NCBI GenBank assembly: GCA_028287225.1
Contig: JAQBPZ010000407.1
Location: forward strand, 1 to 9,469
DNA: 9,469 nucleotides
Source of the DNA: Gemmatimonadota bacterium
GTDB taxonomy: Bacteria > Gemmatimonadota > Gemmatimonadetes > Gemmatimonadales > Gemmatimonadaceae
Direction of reading: 5' to 3'
This document shows, in pieces, positions 5,801-9,469 of this stretch. The notes beneath the pieces were generated by a model. That model did not search any database and was not told the origin of the DNA. It saw only the letters and a list, made by a program, of their open reading frames with translations. The stretch's first letter is position 1. Each line of letters starts with the position of its first letter. The position numbers were made by a program, and so were the translations under genes.

Positions 5801-6697
5801 ATGCAGGACGCCTCGCCCTTCGCCACGCCGCGCGCCCCGGTCGGTGGCGCCCGTCCCCGCGACGACGAGCTCGACCTGTTCGGGCTCACGCATCGGGGGC
5901 TCGTTCGCGAGGAGAACGAAGACCAGTTCCTGCTCTGCACGGTGCATCCGCAGGTTCGCGTGCTCGGGACGAGCCTCACGGACATCGAGGCGCTGGCCGA
6001 GTCGAGCGAGCGGCTCGCGACGATCCTCCTCGTCGCCGACGGCGTGGGCGGGAGCGCCGCCGGCAGCCGCGCGAGCCGTGTGGCCGCCGAGGCGGTGACG
6101 CGGTACGTCGCGCGCTCCCTGCGCTGCTACCACGCGGCGAGCCCGCTGAGCCACGACGAGTTCGAGGACACGCTGCGCGCGGCCGCGCTGGAGGCGCACG
6201 AGACGGTGCGGATGGAAGCCGCGGCGCGGCCCGGCGAGCAGGGCATGGCGACCACACTGTCGCTCGGCGTGGTGGTGTGGCCGTGGCTGTACGTGGTACA
6301 GGTGGGCGACAGCCGCTGCTACCTCTACCACGACGGGGTGCTGCGCCAGATCACGCGCGACCAGACGTTCGCCGAGGAGATGGTGGAGCGCGGCGTGTTC
6401 ACGCGGGCGGCCGCGGAGGCGTCGCCGCTGGCGCATGTGCTCTCGAGCGCCATCGGGGCGAGCGAGGCGCTGCCGGAGGTGACCCGGGTGGACGTGCGCC
6501 AGCGCGGGTGCGTGATCCTGGTGTGCACGGACGGGCTCACGAAGCACGTGAGCGATGCGGAGATCGCGCAGCACCTGGCCCGAATGACGTCGGCGGAGCA
6601 GGTGGGCGGCGCGCTGCTGCAGCTGGCGCTGGATCGCGGCGGAACGGACAACATCACGATCGTCATCGGTCGCGCGCTGCAGTCCAGTCCCAGCTGA
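5801..6697 (+). CDS. PP2C-family (PPM) serine/threonine protein phosphatase
   Basis: This 298-residue soluble phosphatase removes phosphate from Ser/Thr residues with a two-metal (Mn/Mg) centre. All main PPM motifs are present in order: THRGLVREENED (30-41, metal-site Asp41), VADGVGG (78-84, Asp80), GMATTLSLGV (148-157), VGDSRCYLY (168-176), TRDQTF (185-190), LSSAIGA (214-220), CTDGL (242-246, Asp244) and GGTDNITIV (280-288, Asp283). Between the first two motifs there is an extra stretch of roughly 20 residues (about 51-71) compared with compact bacterial PP2Cs such as Stp. No transmembrane segment or sensor domain is seen. The start at 5801 has GGAA 6 nt upstream; ATG 5789, four codons earlier, is an alternative. 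No partner kinase is in the window. It stands alone, divergent from the monooxygenase, and its stop lies 12 bp before the inverted-repeat element. Confidence 0.9.
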   Translation: MQDASPFATPRAPVGGARPRDDELDLFGLTHRGLVREENEDQFLLCTVHPQVRVLGTSLTDIEALAESSERLATILLVADGVGGSAAGSRASRVAAEAVTRYVARSLRCYHAASPLSHDEFEDTLRAAALEAHETVRMEAAARPGEQGMATTLSLGVVVWPWLYVVQVGDSRCYLYHDGVLRQITRDQTFAEEMVERGVFTRAAAEASPLAHVLSSAIGASEALPEVTRVDVRQRGCVILVCTDGLTKHVSDAEIAQHLARMTSAEQVGGALLQLALDRGGTDNITIVIGRALQSSPS

Positions 6698-6709
6698 CTG
6701 CCGGGCGTC

Positions 6710-6982
6710 GCGCAGCGAGCGGACCTGCTGGTCACTCAGTCGAATGGGATAAACGATTCAACGGATGGAGACGGAGCCGAACGGAGACGTCCTTCGGGCG
6801 GCCCACGGCGCACCGATCCAGGCCCTGCAGCATCCAAAACTCATGGAAGGTTTTTGGGGTGTGGCGAGTACCCCCTCCGCGAGGAGTCAGCCCGAGCGTG
6901 TTCATCGGTTCTGATCCATCTCCATCCGTTCGATCGTTTCACCCCCTTCGACTGAGTGACCAGCCCAGTCCGCTCGTTGCGC
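6710..6982. repeat. 273-bp fold-back element: two ~74-bp inverted arms, 125-bp centre
   Basis: This fills the 305-bp gap between two convergent genes, in which I find no gene. The left arm (6710-6782) and the reverse complement of the right arm (6908-6982) match at roughly 60 of about 73 positions, counted by hand. The core is a perfect 18-bp pair: GCTGGTCACTCAGTCGAA (6727-6744) against 6947-6964. Outside it, GCGCAGCGAGCGGAC (6710-6724) matches 6968-6982 at 14 of 15. Inside it, AACGGATGGAGA (6760-6771) matches 6919-6930 exactly. The centre (6783-6907) has a CTCC-GCGA-GGAG hairpin (6875-6886) and a GGGGT/ACCCC pair (6856-6874). I see no clear target-site duplication. It could be a MITE-like relic, a pair of extragenic repeats facing each other, or a bidirectional terminator. 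Confidence 0.8.
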
Positions 6983-7002
6983 CGCGATGCATGCGGCCGA
7001 CA

Positions 7003-8103
7003 TCAGGTCATTGCCGACGAGCCGACTTCGGGATGCGCCCGCATCCATGCCACGAGCGTGTCCAGGTAGCTCGCGAAGGGCGGGCACGCGATGCCGCTCG
7101 ACGCCATGTCGCTGCGCGCGCTGGCCGTGTCGTAGTGCGTGGGGTGCACGAAATAGTCGACCGCGGCAGCGGGGATGCGCATCAGCGCCTGCACGCCCGG
7201 CACCCAGGTGAGCATGCCCTTCGCGACGCCGAGCGGGAGGGGGAGGCGGATCATGCGGCGGCCGGTGGCGCGCGCCATCTCGTCCAGCATCGCATCCACC
7301 GTGAGCGGGCGGGGGTCGGCCAGCGCATAGGTGCGGCCCATGGACTCCACGCGCCCGCTCAGCCAGGCGATGGCATCCACGACGTAGTCTCGCGGCACCA
7401 CGTTGAACTCGCGCCGCCGCGTGTCGCCGACCACCGGCATCACCGCGACGCGCGGCTGGCGCATCAGCCACTGGAGGGCGAAGTACGGGCCGTCGTACTT
7501 CTGCGTCTCCCCGGTGGTGCTGTCTCCCACGACGATGGCCGGCCGGTAGATCGTGACCGGGAGCCCGACCCGGATCGCCTTGCGCACCGCGACCTCCGCG
7601 AGCTGCTTGGACTCCTCGTAGAAGTTGTTGAACTGCTGCCCCTCCTCGAGCATGCCCTCGGTGAAGGTGCCACGCCAGCGACCGCTCACGTAGCAGGTGC
7701 TCACGTACTGAAAGCGCCGGAGCCGAGGACAGTCGCGCGCGAAGTCGATGACGTGCTGCGTGCCGAGCACGTTGACGCGCATCGCGACGTCGCGCTTCAC
7801 GGCGAGGTCGTAGACCGCGGCGAGGTGGAAGATCTCGATCACGCGCCGGGGGGCGAGCCGTCCGGTGATGTCGAGGCCGCGGTTCGTGATGTCGCCCCCG
7901 ATGATGCGGATGCGGCCCCGCAGGGACTCATCCGCCGCCACGAGGGTGGCCACGCGGCTGCGCGCGAGCGTCAGGTGCTGCGGCTGCACCAGGCACACGG
8001 CGTCGGCGGCGGCGAGCCGCGACAGGATCCGCGGCAGCAGCGCCGACGCGAGGAAGCCGGGAAAGCCGGTGAAGAGGACGATGTCGTTGTCGGGATCGCT
8101 CAT
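7003..8103 (-). CDS. Extended SDR, NAD(P)-binding 'male sterility'/thioester-reductase-like protein
   Basis: This 366-residue protein has an N-terminal Rossmann fold with TGFPGFLA (12-19), the TGxxGFL(G/A) pattern of the fatty-acyl-CoA-reductase/thioester-reductase branch of extended SDRs. IFHLAAVYDL (91-100), NVLGT (111-115), YVSTCYVSG (133-141, Ser135), the catalytic pair Tyr162 and Lys166 in YEESK, and IYRPAIVVGDSTTGET (185-200) follow. No carrier-protein or adenylation domain is attached, so it is a stand-alone reductase or dehydrogenase. The ATG at 8103-8101 overlaps the stop of the aldehyde dehydrogenase gene as ATGA, so the two are probably translationally coupled and act together, for example in the alcohol-aldehyde-acid steps of a long-chain or terpenoid substrate. 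That pathway is inference. Any start upstream of 8103 in this frame would lie inside the dehydrogenase gene. Its stop lies 20 bp from the inverted-repeat element. Confidence 0.85.
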   Translation of the reverse strand: MSDPDNDIVLFTGFPGFLASALLPRILSRLAAADAVCLVQPQHLTLARSRVATLVAADESLRGRIRIIGGDITNRGLDITGRLAPRRVIEIFHLAAVYDLAVKRDVAMRVNVLGTQHVIDFARDCPRLRRFQYVSTCYVSGRWRGTFTEGMLEEGQQFNNFYEESKQLAEVAVRKAIRVGLPVTIYRPAIVVGDSTTGETQKYDGPYFALQWLMRQPRVAVMPVVGDTRRREFNVVPRDYVVDAIAWLSGRVESMGRTYALADPRPLTVDAMLDEMARATGRRMIRLPLPLGVAKGMLTWVPGVQALMRIPAAAVDYFVHPTHYDTASARSDMASSGIACPPFASYLDTLVAWMRAHPEVGSSAMT

Positions 8104-9469
8104 CGCAGCCCGGGTACGTGGCGCAGGAAGCCCACGATGCGCGGCATCCACCGCGCGTACAGGGCTTCCGGCAGGAAAGGTGGCGGCGCGAGGGCCATCA
8201 GGCGCTGCACCGCGATGGTCTGCGCCTCGGTGTATTTCAGGATCCCTTCCGCGCCGTGCCGCCGGCCGATGCCGCTCTGCTTCATGCCGCCGATGGGCGA
8301 CGCGGTGGCGGTCCAGGTGCCTGCATAGCTCTCGTTGATGTTGACCGTGCCGGCGCGGATGCGCAGCGCCACCTGCATGGCGCGCCGCGTGCTGCGCGAC
8401 CAGACGCTCGCGTTCAGGCCGTACCTCGTGTCGTTGGCCTGCCGGATGGCGTCGTCCAGGTCGTCGTACGCGTACAGCGCCACCACGGGCCCGAAGGTCT
8501 CCTCGGCGAAGAGCTGCATGTCCGGCGTGACGTTGGCCAGCACGGTGGGCTCGAAGAAGAGCGGTCCCAGGTCCCGGCGCGCCCGCCCGCCGGCCAGCAC
8601 CGTGGCCCCCCGGGCAACGGCGTCCGCCACCTGCGCCTGGACCGCGGCGAGCTGGCGCGGAACCGTCATGGATCCCATGTCCACATCGTACGCGAGTGCC
8701 GGCGACACGCGCATCGCCTGCACGCGCTCCACGAAGCGCGCGGCGAACCGGTCGAACATCGCCCGCGGCAGGTACACGCGCTCGATGGAGACGCAGACCT
8801 GGCCGGCGCCGGCGAAGGCACCGCGCACGAGTCCCTCGGTGGCGTGCTCCACGTCGGCGTCGTCGAGCACGACCATCGGGTTCTTGCCGCCGAGCTCCAG
8901 CGAGCAGCCGATGAGCCGCGCCGCCGCCTGCGTCGCCACGGTGCGCCCGGTGCGCGTGCTGCCGGTGAACATCATGAAATCCACGGCATCCACCAGCGCG
9001 GGGCCGAGCACCGGTCCCTCGCCGGTGACCACCTGCAGCACGGCGGCCGGCAGCCCGGCTTCCCGGAGGAGCGACACGGCCCACAGCGCGGTGAACGAGC
9101 TCTGCTCGTCGGGCCGCAGGACCACGGCATTGCCCGCCGCGAGCGCGGCGAGGATGTCGGTGATGCTCAGGATGAGCGGGAAGTTCCACGGCGCCACCAC
9201 GCCCACGAGGCCCACCGGGTGCCGGACCTCGCGCGCGGTGGTGATGAAGGGCAGGCCCGCCGCGTGGCGGCGCGGGCGCAGGTGATGCTCCGCATGCAGC
9301 CCGTAGTAGCGGGCGACGAGGGCGGTGTCGAGCACCTCCTCGAGGGCGTGGCGGCGAGCCTTGCCCGATTCGAGCTGGATGAGGTCGAGCGCCTGCTCCG
9401 TGCGCGCGATGAGCAGGTCATGAAAGCGCAGCAGCACCGCGGCACGCGCGCGCACCCCCGCCTCGGCCC
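8100..9469 (-). CDS. gabD2: Aldehyde dehydrogenase, succinate-semialdehyde dehydrogenase GabD2-type (5' end outside window)
   Basis: The gene continues beyond the right edge: the frame is open to the last base, and a GTG at 9455-9453 is internal by family length (about 456 codons visible against roughly 500 or more). Motifs, numbered from that GTG: VGVVAPWNFPL (84-94, oxyanion Asn91), FTGSTRTG (163-170), LELGGKNP (186-193, general base Glu187), GQVCVSIERVY (219-229, nucleophile Cys221), FEETFGPVV-like block AEETFGPVV, NDTRYGLNASVW, and C-terminal GRRHGAEGILKYTEAQTIAVQR. From memory the ELGGKNPM, SIERxY and LKYTExQTIA segments and the PGLR end closely follow mycobacterial GabD2. The reaction is NAD(P)-dependent oxidation of an aldehyde to its acid; GabD2-like proteins are often misassigned, so the substrate may not be succinate semialdehyde. 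The cofactor-binding Lys of the usual KP(S/D) motif is Arg114 here (LRPDEQSS). It leads the operon with the extended SDR. Confidence 0.88.
   Translation of the reverse strand, partial: AEAGVRARAAVLLRFHDLLIARTEQALDLIQLESGKARRHALEEVLDTALVARYYGLHAEHHLRPRRHAAGLPFITTAREVRHPVGLVGVVAPWNFPLILSITDILAALAAGNAVVLRPDEQSSFTALWAVSLLREAGLPAAVLQVVTGEGPVLGPALVDAVDFMMFTGSTRTGRTVATQAAARLIGCSLELGGKNPMVVLDDADVEHATEGLVRGAFAGAGQVCVSIERVYLPRAMFDRFAARFVERVQAMRVSPALAYDVDMGSMTVPRQLAAVQAQVADAVARGATVLAGGRARRDLGPLFFEPTVLANVTPDMQLFAEETFGPVVALYAYDDLDDAIRQANDTRYGLNASVWSRSTRRAMQVALRIRAGTVNINESYAGTWTATASPIGGMKQSGIGRRHGAEGILKYTEAQTIAVQRLMALAPPPFLPEALYARWMPRIVGFLRHVPGLR

Noticed and set aside
5695..5985. N-terminal extension of the YhbW-like monooxygenase by 97 residues
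   Set aside because: The extension is Ser/Arg-rich text antisense to the phosphatase start, and the family N-terminus (IPLSVLDL) begins right after the ATG at 5694.
6834..6874. CCAAAAC/GTTTTTGG and GGGGT/ACCCC pairings as an intrinsic terminator of the phosphatase
   Set aside because: The stems are short or bulged, and the T-run lies within the stem and not after it. They are treated as part of the centre of the inverted-repeat element.
6902..7471. Minus-strand frame reading into the inverted-repeat element
   Set aside because: It is out of frame with the extended SDR, has no domain, and its C-terminal text comes from the right repeat arm.
4762..8328. A 1188-codon open frame on the plus strand crossing four genes
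   Set aside because: It runs antisense to the monooxygenase, the extended SDR and the dehydrogenase and out of frame with the phosphatase. Composition is low-complexity Arg/Ala/Gly, so it is a coding shadow.

Overview
The window is dense, GC-rich bacterial DNA with almost no non-coding space, and it carries ordinary housekeeping and accessory metabolic genes. The organism cannot be fixed from sequence alone. High GC, a leaderless regulator gene with an AT-rich promoter, Shine-Dalgarno motifs of the GAGGAG type at other genes, and the style of the PP2C phosphatase make me guess a soil-type Gram-negative such as Gemmatimonadota. That is a low-confidence inference. I see no phage, plasmid, CRISPR or insertion-sequence genes and no RNA genes.

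Left block (1-3604): a probable aromatic/quinone detoxification module. A MarR regulator of the MhqR type (1202-1636) is followed on the same strand by two tandem paralogous extradiol ring-cleaving dioxygenases of the PcpA/MhqO kind (1655-2614, 2657-3604). Divergent from them is a proline-iminopeptidase-like alpha/beta hydrolase (152-1081, minus). It overlaps the start of an unidentified exported protein (1-152, minus, cut by the window edge). The promoter between the two arms carries a perfect 12-bp palindrome over its -35 box, a likely MarR operator. The downstream transcript probably begins at the start codon itself.

Middle block (3605-6697): a 266-bp non-coding leader rich in inverted repeats precedes a classical SDR oxidoreductase (3871-4710). 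This SDR meets, tail to tail with only 3 bp between, a YhbW-like flavin-dependent monooxygenase (4714-5694, minus). Divergent from the monooxygenase is a PP2C-type protein phosphatase (about 5801-6697, plus).

Right block (6698-9469): between the convergent phosphatase and the next operon lies a 273-bp fold-back element, two ~74-bp inverted arms around a 125-bp centre. No gene explains it, and it is the most unusual structure in the window. To its right is a minus-strand operon: a GabD2-type aldehyde dehydrogenase (8100 to beyond 9469) translationally coupled by ATGA to an extended SDR/thioester-reductase-like protein (7003-8103). Together they look like an alcohol/aldehyde/acid redox pair.

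No clearly undescribed multi-gene system is visible. The items most worth following are the inverted-repeat element, the structured leader, and the MarR operator with its leaderless promoter.
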